Origin: Aureobasidium sp. EXF-3400
Taxonomy: Eukaryota; Ascomycota; Dothideomycetes; Dothideales; Saccotheciaceae
Length of the DNA: 64,000 bases
Direction: 5' to 3'
Assembly (NCBI GenBank): GCA_024195585.1
Contig: SWBL01000018.1
Location: forward strand, 1-64,000
How positions within the stretch are numbered: position 1 is the stretch's first letter; each line of letters begins with the position of its first letter. Positions 11,159-23,002 of the stretch are shown here, piece after piece. The notes beneath the pieces are model-generated. The model had not been told where the DNA came from. It did no database searches and was given only the letters and a program-made list of their open reading frames with translations. The position numbers and the translations under genes are program-made.

Positions 11159-11437
11159 GTTGATTGACGGATGGATTCTGTGTTTACGTTCTGCGGTCAA
11201 GCGCACACGGTTCGGACGTGTTTTGCCCGATCGGCGGTGTTGGCGGCAGGTGCTTGGGAACTAGTCCCAGAACAGAAACCGCGATCGACTGCGTCATTCT
11301 TGTTCTCGATATCCACCCAAAAAGTGGCCAGTATCTGACCAAGTCAACGACGACTACGCCGTCGCGCCCTCGAACAAAGGACTCCTGTCGGTAATCTCTA
11401 CTAACATCAGAAGTGTCGTGCAGTCTCACTGCCTAAC
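11159..11437. promoter_or_regulatory. Divergent promoter region dad4 / slh1
   Basis: The 279 bp between the two ATGs must serve both genes. No TATA box is evident. GCGATCG- and GTCGCGCC-like GC-rich patches occur, but I cannot assign factors. Confidence 0.45.
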
Positions 11438-14400
11438 ATGTCAGCCAACCTGAGCAGCGCAGAGACACAATGGCTCGTCCAGCTCAGTGCCATGAGAGCC
11501 GCTATTGCTGAGCTCAAATTGCCTGCCGACCTAGAAAACGTGCCGGCTTATGGCCAGGATGTCTGGACAGACGAGGAGGACTCTTCGGAACCTACTAGCG
11601 GCGACGATGACCTCTGGGATCTTGTTGACTATGACGAAGAAGAAGACCAAGCCTTTCTCAGCGACTCTTCATACCCGGCACACGAGGCCATACCAACTCC
11701 TGCATACGGTGCAGCCTGGCTTCGTGAGAGACTCTCGTATGTCTCGTCCAGTATGAGTGTGGACGAGTTGCACGATCACATTGTTGCTATACTTGGCTCG
11801 GATAGTAGTGGTATGTTGAATCACATCGGTTCTCGCCTCTCAACATGAATCGCTCTGACTTCCCCCAGATGATGAGCTTCAAATGCTCCTGGCTGATACC
11901 CTAGGCTTCGATGAACTTGACCTGGTAGCCGACTTCATTGCTCATCGAAAAGAGATTGCCACAGCTGTCCAACCTCCTGTGAAGAGCCAGTCCGATGGAA
12001 GAATCCTCTCGCGCCGTGAAAGACAAGCCGCTCTAGAGCAGCAAGACTTCCAACATAAAACAGCGTCCCTTGCTGCCGCTCAAGACCGATCCGCTACTCA
12101 GTACCCCCATGTCTACCGAGCACACGATGCAGGAAATATGCTTTCCTCTCATGGTCGAAAATACATGCTACCACTGGGAAGTGAGCGAATTGAACACGAA
12201 AACTATGAAGAGTATTCCATTCCTCCTGCAAAGGTTGGTACTCTGGGTCTTGGTCAATCGCTTGTCATGATCAAGGATATGGACACTCTTTGTCAAGGTA
12301 CTTTCAAAGGTTACAAGTCCCTGAACCGCATGCAAAGTCTTGTCTACCCAGTCGCATACAAGACAAGCGAGAACATGCTGATTTGTGCACCTACTGGTGC
12401 TGGTAAGACTGATGCTGCCATGTTGACCATCCTCAATACCATCGCCAAAAACGTGACACCAAGTCCATTCGACGATCCGAATGGTCCCGATTTTGCAGTC
12501 GCTCTGAATGATTTCAAAATTGTTTATGTTGCTCCCATGAAGGCTTTGGCTGCCGAAATCACAGAAAAGCTGGGCAAGAGACTTGCGTGGCTCGGCGTAC
12601 AATGCCGTGAGCTTACTGGAGATATGCATCTCACCAAAGCCGAAATTGTTGCCACTCAGATCATCGTAACGACGCCAGAGAAATGGGATGTTGTAACGAG
12701 AAAGAGCACCGGCGACACGGAGCTTGTCCAAAAGGTCCGTCTCCTGATCATTGACGAAGTCCATATGCTTCATGACGAGCGAGGTGCTGTACTCGAGTCG
12801 CTTGTCGCCAGAACAGAGAGACAAGTCGAGAGTACTCAGTCCTTGATTCGCATTGTTGGTCTCTCCGCCACGCTCCCCAACTATGTTGATGTTGCCGACT
12901 TTCTCAAGGTCAATCGAATGGCTGGATTATTCTACTTCGATGGTTCCTTCAGACCGGTGCCTCTCGAACAACATTTCCTTGGTGTCAAAGGCAAGGCTGG
13001 CAGTAGGATTTCTCGGGACAATCTGGAAAAAGTTGCTTTCGAGAAAGTACGTGACATGTTGGAGAGAGGACATCAAGTCATGGTGTTCGTGCATTCTCGT
13101 AAAGACACTTGGAAAACTGCGAAAACCATGTATGAAATGGCCACGGACGAAGGATGTACAGATCTTTTCGACCCTTCCTTCCACGAGAACTATCAACAGG
13201 CCTTGCGCGATCTGAAGACTTCCAAGGGTCGTGAGCTTAGAGAGCTTGTGCCCAAGGGCTTTGGTACTCATCATGCTGGTATGCCCCGTTCGGACAGAAA
13301 TCTCATGGAGCGCCTATTTGCCGAGGGTGTGCTTAAGGTGTTGTGCTGTACTGCCACGCTCGCATGGGGTGTCAACTTGCCAGCTGCAGCGGTTGTCATT
13401 AAAGGTACCCAGCTCTATAGTGCAGAGGCAGGTAAATTTGTTGATCTCGGAATTCTTGACGTTCTTCAAATCTTCGGACGTGCCGGTCGTCCTCAGTTCC
13501 AGGATACTGGTATCGGCTTCATTTGTACTACCCAGGACAAGGTCCAACACTACCTCACTGCCGTTACTCAACAACAACCAATCGAATCAAACTTCTCCAA
13601 GAAGATGGTTGACAACCTCAATGCTGAAATCTCTCTCGGTACAGTGACCTCAGTGTCAGAGGCGGTCCAATGGCTTGGATACTCTTACCTATTTGTCCGC
13701 ATGCAAAGGAACCCCATGGCATATGGTATCGACTGGGCTGAAATCAGAGATGACCCTCAGCTTGTGCAGAGGCGTCGCGAGTTGATTATCAAGGCTGCTA
13801 GAGTCTTGCAACAAAGCCAGATGATCATATTCAACGAGACAACAGAGGAACTCCGCGCAAAGGACGTAGGCCGCATTGCAAGTCAATACTATGTCTTGCA
13901 GTCAAGTGTTGAGATCTTCAATACTATGATGCGACCTCAGGCCACAGAGGCAGATGTCTTGAAGATGATCAGTATGAGTGGCGAGTTTGACAATATCCAG
14001 TCCAAGGAACCAGAAGAGAAGGAGTTGTTGCGTCTGCAAGACGAAGCTGCTCCATGTGACATCGAGGGCGGAATTGGCTCACAATCTGGCAAGACCAATG
14101 TCCTTTTGCAGTCCTACATCTCCAGGGCCCGTCTCGAAGATTTCACCCTGGTATCGGACTCATCCTATGTTGCACAGAATGCTGCTCGCATCTGTAGGGC
14201 GCTGTTCATGATCGCATTGAACAGACGCTGGGGATACCAATGTCTTGTTCTTCTCTCTATGTGCAAGTCTATTGAGAAGCGAGTTTGGGCATACCAACAT
14301 CCCTTCCACCAGTTCGACATCCCTCAGGCAGTCATGCGAAATCTTGACGAGAAAGGCTCAAGCGCCTCGATCGAGTCTCTGAGGGATATGGAGCCAGCAG

Positions 14401-17400
14401 AAATTGGAGCGCTTGTCCATAATACAAAGATGGGCTACACAATCACCAAGCTGCTCGACAATTTCCCTACACTCACAGTGGAAGCTGAGATTGCACCTTT
14501 GAACAGAGATGTGCTGCGCATTCACCTTTACATTACGCCTGACTTCAGATGGAACGAGAAACATCATGGCAAGTCCGAATCGTACTGGATCTGGGTTGAG
14601 AACTCCGAAACCTCGGAGATATACCACCATGAATACTTTATCCTTTCTAGAAGAAAGCTTTACGATGAGCATGAGTTGAGCTTCACCATCCCGCTCACTG
14701 ATCCACTTCCATCACAGATCTATGTCCGCGCTGTCTCTGACCGCTGGCTCGGAGCCGAGACGGTGGCTCCGGTCTCATTCCAGCACCTCATTCGACCTGA
14801 CACAGAGAGCGTGTACACTGATCTCCTCAACTTGCAGCCGTTGCCGATCGCTGCGCTCAAGAACCCTTTGTTGGAGGAGATTTACAGCCAGCGATTCCAA
14901 TTCTTCAACCCTATGCAAACGCAACTGTTCCACTGCATGTACCACACATCAGCCAACGTGTTGCTGGGATCTCCCACCGGTAGTGGCAAGACAGTCGCGT
15001 GTGAGCTTGCGATGTGGTGGGCCTTCCGTGAGAAACCAGGCTCTAAAGTTGTCTACATTGCCCCAATGAAAGCCCTGGTCCGCGAGAGAGTCCAGGATTG
15101 GGGTAAGCGTTTGACAAAGCAGATGGGATTGAAGCTGGTTGAGTTGACTGGTGACAACACTCCGGATACCCGCACAATTCGCGACGCTGATATTATCATC
15201 ACAACTCCTGAAAAGTGGGATGGTATCAGTCGTAGCTGGCAGACCAGAGACTACGTACGTCAAGTCAGTCTGGTGATCATCGATGAGATCCATTTGCTCG
15301 GTGGAGACAGAGGACCCATTTTGGAGATCATCGTTTCCAGAATGAACTACATTGCTTCGCAGAAGAAGGGATCTGTCCGAATTGTCGGTATGTCCACTGC
15401 GTGCGCCAACGCCACTGACTTGGGAAATTGGCTTGGTGTCAAGGAAGGCTTGTTCAACTTCCGACACTCGGTACGTCCTGTGCCTCTGGAGATCTACATT
15501 GACGGCTTCCCCGAGCAAAAAGGTTTCTGCCCGCTTATGCAATCGATGAACCGACCGACTTTCCTGGCGATCAAGTCTCACTCGCCAGACAAACCAGTCA
15601 TTGTTTTTGTTGCTTCTCGTCGCCAGACAAGACTGACAGCTCGTGATCTCATCAACTTCTGCGGCATGGAAGAGAATCCTCGTCGCTTCGTACGCATGTC
15701 AGAGGATGATCTCGCTTTGAATCTTGCTCGCGTTAAAGATGAAGCCCTGCGTGAATCTTTGAGCTTCGGTATTGGTCTGCATCATGCAGGTCTCGTCGAA
15801 TCGGACAGACAGTTGGCCGAAGAGTTGTTTGCAAACAATAAAATCCAAGTACTTGTTGCCACCAGTACTTTGGCTTGGGGTGTCAACTTACCTGCTCACC
15901 TCGTTGTCGTCAAGGGCACGCAGTTCTTCGATGCAAAGACAGAGGCATACAAGGATATGGACCTCACAGATGTTTTGCAAATGCTCGGTCGTGCTGGAAG
16001 ACCTCAATTTGACACTTCAGGTATTGCGCGCATTTTCACTCAAGATGCGAAAAAGGCATTCTACAAGCACTTCTTGCACACTGGTTTCCCAGTCGAGTCG
16101 TCACTTCACAATGTCTTGGACAACCATTTGGGCGCCGAGGTATCCGCAGAGACGGTCGCCACCAAGCAGGACGCTCTTGACTACCTTACATGGACTTTCT
16201 TCTTCAGAAGACTTCACAAGAACCCTTCATACTACGGTCTCGAGATTTCATCAGAGGAGCACAACACAGTGGCCGCCCAGCAACTCGCCAATGAGTATAT
16301 GGTTGAGATGGTTGACAAGTCATTATCAGAACTTGCCGAATCTGGTTGTGTGACTATGCACAGTAACGGTGACGTTGATCCAACTCCTCTGGGCAAAATC
16401 ATGAGTTACTACTATCTTGCTCATAAGACTATTCGCCACTTGATCAAGCACGCCAAGCCTAATGCTACTTTTGCGGAAGCTCTGGCATGGATGTGTAGCG
16501 CGACAGAGTACGACGAGTTGCCCGTGCGCCACAATGAGGATTTGATCAATGCCGAGCTTTCGGCGGCTCTGCCATTGAAGGCCGAAGATGCCATGTCTGG
16601 TCTGCCTATGTGGGATCCTCATGTCAAGGCATTCCTTCTTCTACAGGCTCACTTCTCGCGCATCGACCTACCAATCTCGGATTATGTCGGCGATCAGACT
16701 TCGGTCCTTGACCAGGCAATTCGTATCTTACAAGCATCGATTGACGTTCTCACAGAGCTTGGCTTCAATTCAAGCTGTGGCATGATGATCACCTTGCTGC
16801 AATGTGTCAAGTCCGCTCGTTGGCCTGAAGACGGCCCGTTGGCTATGCTCCCGGGTGTTGAGCCACCGAGAGAGCGTCAACGTCTTTCGTCCTCGAAGAA
16901 TCCAAAGCCTAAGGACCTTGTCGAAGCAACAACGACTCCTCGCAAGGAGATGGAGACAGTGTTGCACAAGCAGCTCTCACTCGCGCCTCCTCAACAGCCA
17001 CGCGCTTTCAAGGCTTTGTCTGCTCTACCTCAATTGCGTGTCAATGTCTCCGACGTCTCAGCACTCGGTCTGAACGTCACAGTAGCTCGCCTCAATCCAG
17101 CACTTAACCGCGAGTTCCACATGTACGCACCACGTTTCCCTAAACCTCAATCTGAGGGCTTCTTCCTTGTCGTTGCCGACACCAAGACCGATGAAGTACT
17201 TGCTCTCAAGCGTATCTCATGGCATGTAGCTACTCAAGGTAAACAGGCTTCACAACCAAACCCCAAGCCAACTTCTAGAAGCAAGATTAGGTTGCCTCCT
17301 GCAGACGGCGAGAGAATGGTTTCGGTCAAGGTGGTCAGTGATGGGTATATTGGTATGGAGTGGCATGTTGAGGATGTAGAGATTCCTGCTCCTCCGAGGG

Positions 17401-17435
17401 TCGTTGATGATGGGCTTAAGAAGAAGCAAGGCTGA
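11438..17435 (+). CDS. slh1: Slh1/ASCC3-type tandem Ski2-like RNA helicase
   Basis: This large helicase of the ribosome quality trigger complex splits collided ribosomes; the human counterpart is ASCC3. Exons 11438-11810 and 11869-17435 encode about 1979 residues, matching yeast Slh1. There are two helicase cassettes, each with a Sec63 unit. Cassette 1 has Walker A APTGAGKTD (about residue 298) and DEVH (about 420). Cassette 2 has SPTGSGKT (about 1158) and DEIH (about 1263), so both look catalytically intact. An acidic N-terminal stretch (WTDEEDSSEP, GDDDLWDL) precedes them. Brr2 is the other candidate, but length, N terminus and an intact second cassette favour Slh1. Confidence 0.92.
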
Positions 17436-17701
17436 TTGTTTACCTCGAAGAGACGTAAGGATCAGCAGAGCGATTGATAGTCGTAGTGGCTTGTATACAC
17501 ATGATCTTGAATGCTGTTCTAGCGTCTGCTTCTGCTTTAGATTCAAGAACGATGAGCTTCGTGTGCAACATATCCTTCCTTCAGCCCCGACAGTCAACTC
17601 AATGATAGGGACTGTTGTTGACGTTTTCCAAAGTGCTGAAATATTGTTATTGTCTTTTCACGCGCAGTATCTTGACCGAAGCAAGCTTTCGTCTTCTCTA
17701 G

Positions 17702-17925
17702 CCTCCCCATGTGCTAAAGACAGTCATGGTGTAGCTATAGAAATACACGATACTATCGTAAAAAATTATGGTCTCCACAGAGTGGCTCCGTCCAAGGCCA
17801 TCTCAATGGCTAGAGATGTTTTCGAACTACAACTATGCATTTCGATAGCTTATGATAGCCCTGATATCTCGAAAATGAAGAAGGGGTTAGTCCCAAGTTG
17901 TGACTGTCTTTAGCGCATGGGGAGG
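17702..17925 (+). mobile_element. MITE-like inverted-repeat element, copy 2
   Basis: About 224 bp. The left end is CCTCCCCATGTGCTAAAGAC and the right end, read on the minus strand, is CCTCCCCATGCGCTAAAGAC, so the terminal repeat is nearly perfect for 20 bp. Inner arms GTAGCTATAGAAATACACGAT (left) and TATGCATTTCGATAGCTTAT (right) extend the inverted repeat. No coding capacity. It occupies most of the gap between slh1 (ends 17435) and the DUF3632 stop at 17954; 17436-17701 otherwise holds only 3'-flank sequence. Confidence 0.85.
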
Positions 17926-17953
17926 AGGTTGAAACTTTGGATCCTAGTTTTAC

Positions 17954-18995
17954 TCATGATTCTTCGTCTGGTCGTCCGCTGCCCACCCAATCCAATTCGA
18001 AGCTTTTGATAGTTTCTGCAGAAGCTCTTGCCAATGCCTTTGATTCGTCATCAATCATATTACCTTCAGCAAGTTCATTTAGCCTCTCTGCCCACCAGAG
18101 CCATCGAGTCGTAGTAATTGAGGTATACTTAGTCTCATCTCCTTCGCTCCAACCGTCTTCTGCGTCCACAATCTCTCTCCACAAAGGTCCCGCAACTGCC
18201 CAACCTCCTTCCCAACTTGACTTGTGCCACAAATCCTGTCCAGCAGTTTTCATCCACCGCAAAGCAGCTCTCAAAGAATGTAACGAATCCATTCCTTCCA
18301 CAGTTCGGGCATTCCATTCTAGCGAGTTTGCTAGGGTACGAAAGCCAATTGTATATAAATGGTCAAAGGAGCAAGGAGAGTTGTTATTGTTGTGGACGAG
18401 GTAAGCGGCAAAGGTGTTTGCATTTGTCCATTCTTGCTCGGCGATGTGTTCGGGTCTGCCGAAGTTGAGGTAGGCTGTAGGACCTGGTGGTGGTTGTGTG
18501 TCAGATGCCGAGGACGGGTGCAGAAACGAAAAGGAACGATATACCTTGCATATTTTCACAAAATTCAGCCAAGAAGTGTGGTAGATCAGACCAGAGTTTG
18601 CCATCGTCGACTTTGATGATCTGGCCAGGTTCTATCTCATACTTTTTGCCATGGAAAGATAGATGAAGCGTCTCAGCACTCTCATTTCGAACATCTCCCA
18701 ATCTCGAGAGTGCTAGCACAAAATTGGCGAGTCTATGGAGATCACCTTCTTCAGAAAGTTGATGTGCTGCACCAACGATAGTCGACAAAACGCCAGAGTA
18801 CACAGACAGAAAACCATCGTATGAGAACACGAAGGAAGAGGCTCGACTGGCTGCCTCGTCAGATTGTATGGTGTCCTCGAAGACCTCTTTGAGAATGTCG
18901 ATGAATGGTGCGTCTTCCTCTCCCCTCTCTTTTCGTCGTGCGTAGACGAGCTCTATATATTCCTCATACGAGAAACGAGAGTCGATGATTTCCAT
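17954..18995 (-). CDS. DUF3632-family fungal protein
   Basis: Exons 18995-18545 and 18483-17954 (61-nt intron) give 326 residues from the ATG reading MEIIDSRFSYEEYIEL. An in-frame ATG at 19121 would add 42 residues. The C-terminal half carries the pattern I associate with DUF3632: EQEWTNANTFAAYL, then LRAALRWMKTAGQDLW, then GPLWRE and WLWWAERLNELAE. The function of that family is unknown. An all-helical, soluble protein is likely. Two direct copies of the local MITE lie immediately downstream (29 bp after the stop) and upstream (about 200 bp before this ATG), so its promoter and terminator regions border mobile DNA. Confidence 0.75.
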
Positions 18996-19191
18996 TATGG
19001 TGTGCGCATGAGGCAGAAAGTTTACTACTTGAGACAGCAGCATCCCCACGTCTGGCGCCCGCCAAGGAAGGATTCTGCCAAGTTTGATGGACGTCACAGC
19101 ATTATGGTGGTCCAGGATCATGAGTGTGATGGATGACCTTGATTCGCTTCGAGTCCTGGCCGGCTTGCTGTAGTAGAAGGAGCATCTTACG

Positions 19192-19414
19192 CCTCCCCGT
19201 GTGCGAAAGACAGTCACAATGTAGCTATAGAAATGCACAATACTTTTATAAAGAATGTGGTTTCCATAGAGAGAACCCCATTGAAAGCTTTCTCAGTGGC
19301 CAAGCTCATTTTCGAGTTATGACTGTGCATTTCGATAGCTTATAACACCTTATATCTCGGGATGGAGAGGGGCGTCAATTGCAAGATTGTGACTGTCTTT
19401 AGCACATGGGGAGG
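19192..19414 (+). mobile_element. MITE-like inverted-repeat element, copy 3
   Basis: About 223 bp in the same orientation as copy 2 and similar along its whole length. The left end is CCTCCCCGTGTGCGAAAGAC and the right end, on the minus strand, is CCTCCCCATGTGCTAAAGAC. Inner arms are TAGCTATAGAAATGCACAAT and GTGCATTTCGATAGCTTATA. It lies upstream of the DUF3632 gene and downstream of the broken CxxC gene. No target-site duplication can be called with confidence. Confidence 0.85.
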
Positions 19415-19542
19415 CAGGACCATCATAGTTCGCTGTTGTCCTTCAAAATCAGGTTATCTTGGTGCCAGAGCCCTCAGGTGTGGAAGCATCGCTGGAGCCT
19501 GATTCGTTTCGTTATTGACTGTCCCGGGAATTTTTGCTTTGA

Positions 19543-20473
19543 CTATGGTTTGTTGTTCTGTCCAGGTTTCTCAGATGTCGGCCATCGCATCCCAGCACCG
19601 AAGATGAAGTCTTCATGCCCTCTCGGCATCGCTGCTGCTGGACCGTCCTTGGTATAGCAGGTGTGGCAGATGAATTTGTTTGGTTCTCCGATGTCTTGCC
19701 ACCTAGAACAAGGAATACAGTCAGCATGTTTATGCTCAGCGGATGATATATTTGAAGAACGCTATTGAAATCCCAGTATTCACGCCGATCGTGTTGCAGA
19801 GGTCTTCTGGATAGAATCTATGGCCACAGGCGCAATGCGAAAGCACTTGCAAGATTCTCAGGCACTCTCTGGTGATGACTGCAACCTTGTGATGGTCGCT
19901 ACGCATAGATTTGCGATGTCAAACAATCCTCTGGCGACTCTTGCTTGCCTTTCAAATGCTGTATCTATAATGGACTCACCAGAGCTTTGCACCATGCATA
20001 TAGGAGGCCAGGCATGTGCTACATGACTTACGCACTCTTTCAGGGTATACCACGGGAAGATGCGTCTTCCAATTAAATGCTTCCCGTTGGTCAACTGAGA
20101 GACTGCGCAACCACCTCGCCATAGAAGAACTCTCGCTCGTCTCTTTGTAGTGTTTCCTGGAAGATGCCCTCCTGACCGCTAGAAAATGTGCATATTCAGG
20201 TGACTCCGTGGATGCACGCATCTTGGCACGATAGATCGCAGTTTTTGGCCTATTACGAGCGCATTCTTGGTCTCGATAAGCGGGATCCTCCATCTTTCTG
20301 TAGTACCATCGCCGTCAAGGTGACATTGTTGACAGTTCTTCATCCGTGGGACTCCAACGAGCGGCATGTGTAAAACAAGACGAGAATGATCGAAAGATCC
20401 CGCATCTTGATAGGCCATTCCTAGCCAGGCCTAAAAAGCTCGAAGACAAGCTTTTAGAAGGTGAATATAACAT
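19543..20473 (-). pseudogene. Broken tandem paralogue of the CxxC protein at 20916-21581
   Basis: The copy begins at the ATG reading MLYSPSKSLSSSF and aligns along its length with its neighbour. After WSPTDEELSTMSP (neighbour: PQPTDAELLEMSP) a TGA at 20317-20315 stops the frame. The same frame then continues RRWYYRKMEDPAYRDQE (neighbour: LRWYYMKRNDQEF). The zinc-type pairs are kept (SCSTC and ICHTC), as is PRGHEDFIFGAG against PRGLESYVLGSG. Between LW and WQ a 277-nt GT-AG interval (19703-19979) is absent from the neighbour: an intron gained here or lost there. It ends at TAG 19543-19545. Function unknown; one stop codon could also be a sequencing error. Confidence 0.75.
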
Positions 20474-20915
20474 GATGTATGTGTTTCCAGCCAGGACTTG
20501 CAAGATGGAGGGAGAACAAGACTGGAAATTTTTGCACACAGGAATTTGAGATTTCGAGAGGCGGTTAGTCCAACGAAGAGATGAAACTCCCAATCACCGC
20601 ACAAGACTTGTATCCGGTGTGTGGATGATTGTGATAGCGAGAATGCAGACGAAGTGGATTGAGAGGAATTTGACAGGTAGTCGCGAACATGCAAGACGTG
20701 GATGATCGGTGCGCCCGTGCACCTGTGTGACTGCCTCTGATTGGATCGCTGTGGACGAAAGAAGAAAGTGGACGGCGATATGTCGAACATATAGAACGTC
20801 GTACTCACATGTGTCTGATTTGCTCTGATACATCAAAACCAAATTGTCACTGTTGCCCATCGGCAGATCATAATACGAGCTCTTGCGGTTTGGAAATAGT
20901 CGAGATATACCTGAT

Positions 20916-21581
20916 TCAACATGGCTCCTTTGGTTTTGGAAATCTCTTCCCAGAACCAAGGACATAACTCTCAAGTCCCCTGGGCAATATTTTATCCGAA
21001 TCCTGATCCATGTAGCAGCTATGACAAGTATACTGTTTGGCATCTGATGTCCCCGAGGCGCTTTGTCGGTCAATTCGCTGCCACCAAAGAGTCCCTCTTA
21101 CAGTATGAGTGAGACAGACATCACAAGTCATGAGCCGAGGTTCAGACATTACAATTGGTCGGTGGCTCTTCCAGTCGTAAGCATCTCTCTGCGACTCGGG
21201 CATTCTTTGTAACGCCTTCCTGAGCATCGACTTTATCCGCCGTCGACCCCAGAACTTTTGATTGTTCTCTCGCCATTGAGCCTTTTGGCTCTTCTCGAGT
21301 TGGGGATCTTCTAGCATCTGTTGCCTCAACTTTACATATCTCAGTTGTGTTGTCGCAGTACGATTATGGCGAAATTCTTGATCATTCCTCTTCATGTAGT
21401 ACCATCGCAAATTCGGTGACATTTCAAGAAGTTCAGCATCAGTGGGTTGTGGCCGACTGAATTTGAAGATTGTTCGCGATGAGGAAAAGAGTCGCCAGAG
21501 CTCGAGACGCCATGCCGATTGACAACGGGTGTTGAAAGGTAATGTGGCCGCAGAGAAGACGGTCTTTGGTAGAGCGAACAT
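20916..21581 (-). CDS. Hypothetical protein with two CxxC pairs, likely mitochondrial presequence
   Basis: A single-exon frame of 221 residues. The N terminus (MFALPKTVFSAATLPFNTR) is hydrophobic and basic without acidic residues for about 50 positions, resembling a mitochondrial targeting sequence. The middle is basic and helical (MKRNDQEFRHNR, KFWGRRRIKSML). The C-terminal third holds TCDVC and TCHSC, probably one zinc site. I do not recognise the family. A broken paralogue lies 443 bp downstream in the same orientation, so a tandem duplication occurred. The gap between them (20474-20915) shows no other feature. Confidence 0.65.
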   Translation of the reverse strand: MFALPKTVFSAATLPFNTRCQSAWRLELWRLFSSSRTIFKFSRPQPTDAELLEMSPNLRWYYMKRNDQEFRHNRTATTQLRYVKLRQQMLEDPQLEKSQKAQWRENNQKFWGRRRIKSMLRKALQRMPESQRDAYDWKSHRPIVMSEPRLMTCDVCLTHTVRGTLWWQRIDRQSASGTSDAKQYTCHSCYMDQDSDKILPRGLESYVLGSGKRFPKPKEPC

Positions 21582-23002
21582 CGCACCTGGATATGCTGAT
21601 AGTTATGGTGTAGGCAGACCAGCTTGTCGAAAGTCGTTCGGTTATCCGTCCAGGCTTGCTATGTTGCAAGCTTGATCCAGGAGTTGTGAGTGCGGAGATC
21701 GATGCCTGGTATCCTTTGTCCACAGCTCAATATATCTCCAGGTTTAGTTTCCTGACGCTTAATTGAGGTTGCTCGTTGCAGATTTGATTAGGATGAAAAA
21801 TCGGTGAGTAGCACTTGGTAGGAAGTTCGCTTCCATGTCGTTCGTGCACCGTTGCATTTGCTGCGCCGACGGTGAGCAACGGCGATCCTGCACAATAACC
21901 ATCAATTGCTCAATTGCTGCACCCCTTTCCCTGATATCTCCCGTCCCTGTGTACCAAAGACAATCATCCTACTTCTCCTTCACGAGCACAGGATTATTAT
22001 ACGTTATCAAAATGCACAGTTGCAATCTAAATGTAACTCTGGCCAAGGAGACAACCCTCAGCGAGGCCTTTCTGAGGAGACGGTGTTTTTCTGCGAAAGT
22101 ATTGTGCATCTCTACAGCTACCTGTGACAGTCTTTAGCACACGGGAGACCTGATGATGAACGTTGCCCCTTGCATGCCCAGCAAAGAAAGTTTCCTTCCT
22201 CGTCATGATCGCTTCCGGCTTTCCTGAGCCACAGCCTGAAGATGAGAAACAATCGTGTATTCAAACAGCGAAACCTGATGTTTCTCATTGGTACTGGAGG
22301 AAGAGGCAAGATTTCTCGACCCCGAGAACAACATGTAGAGGGCTACAAGGAAGCCTCCGTTCATCACTCATCCCAAGCATGCCAGCACTCTCAAATCAAG
22401 ACTATCAAAATGCAGAATCGTAACTCCTATCCGAGTTGTGTCCGGAGAGACTGCAAGAGGTTGACGAAGATACTATCCTTGACACAGAAGATGGAAAAAA
22501 GCAAGTTTGGTAAAAGATATGTTTCCTTTCGATATTAAATACGAGTTCGAAACTCGAATGCCTGTATCTTCACTCTTTACTTATGTGCAAGCTCGCTGCT
22601 GTTGATGTGTGTCCCATATGTACAGACCGAACAGAGCCAAGGAAAAGAAAGGTACAGGCCAGAAAGCTAGAAGTCAGAATGGATGCTGACAGTGATGAAA
22701 AACGAGGAAACTCCAATCCAAAATGCAACAAAGACCAGCTCCTTGCGAAAATCATAACGCCATACTAGGAGGGGCTGGAAAACCAAAACCAAGACCAAAA
22801 CGCTCGATGGGGAAGAAAGCAAGAAACAGAGAGTGATGAGTGCTTTTGCTCTTCCTAGGGAATGATTGGCGTGTTGAAAATAGGAAACAGGCTCGAGGAT
22901 ACCCCATAAACAGTAAAAAACTCCATCCCAGAAGCCTGGACACCTTCTAGTTTGCCGAAACACATGCATTAGTCGTCGAACCACTTCACCATCCTGTCAA
23001 GC
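21582..23002. other. Gene-poor interval with one MITE copy
   Basis: Apart from the element at 21938-22147, I find no gene with a start, splice signals and family support. A minus-strand frame near 22118-22309 contains FLCWACKG, faintly reminiscent of the CxxC proteins next door, but it cannot be aligned convincingly. Confidence 0.45.
21938..22147 (+). mobile_element. MITE-like inverted-repeat element, copy 4 (diverged)
   Basis: About 210 bp. The left end is CTCCCGTCCCTGTGTACCAA, with a small insertion relative to other copies. The right end on the minus strand is CTCCCGTGTGCTAAAGACTG. Inner arms AAAATGCACAGTTGC and TTGTGCATCTCTACAGCTAC match the subterminal motifs of copies 2 and 3. Confidence 0.65.

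Noticed and set aside
22118..22309. Possible third copy of the CxxC protein (FLCWACKG)
   Set aside because: Only a handful of residues resemble the family and part of the frame lies in the MITE. Not alignable.
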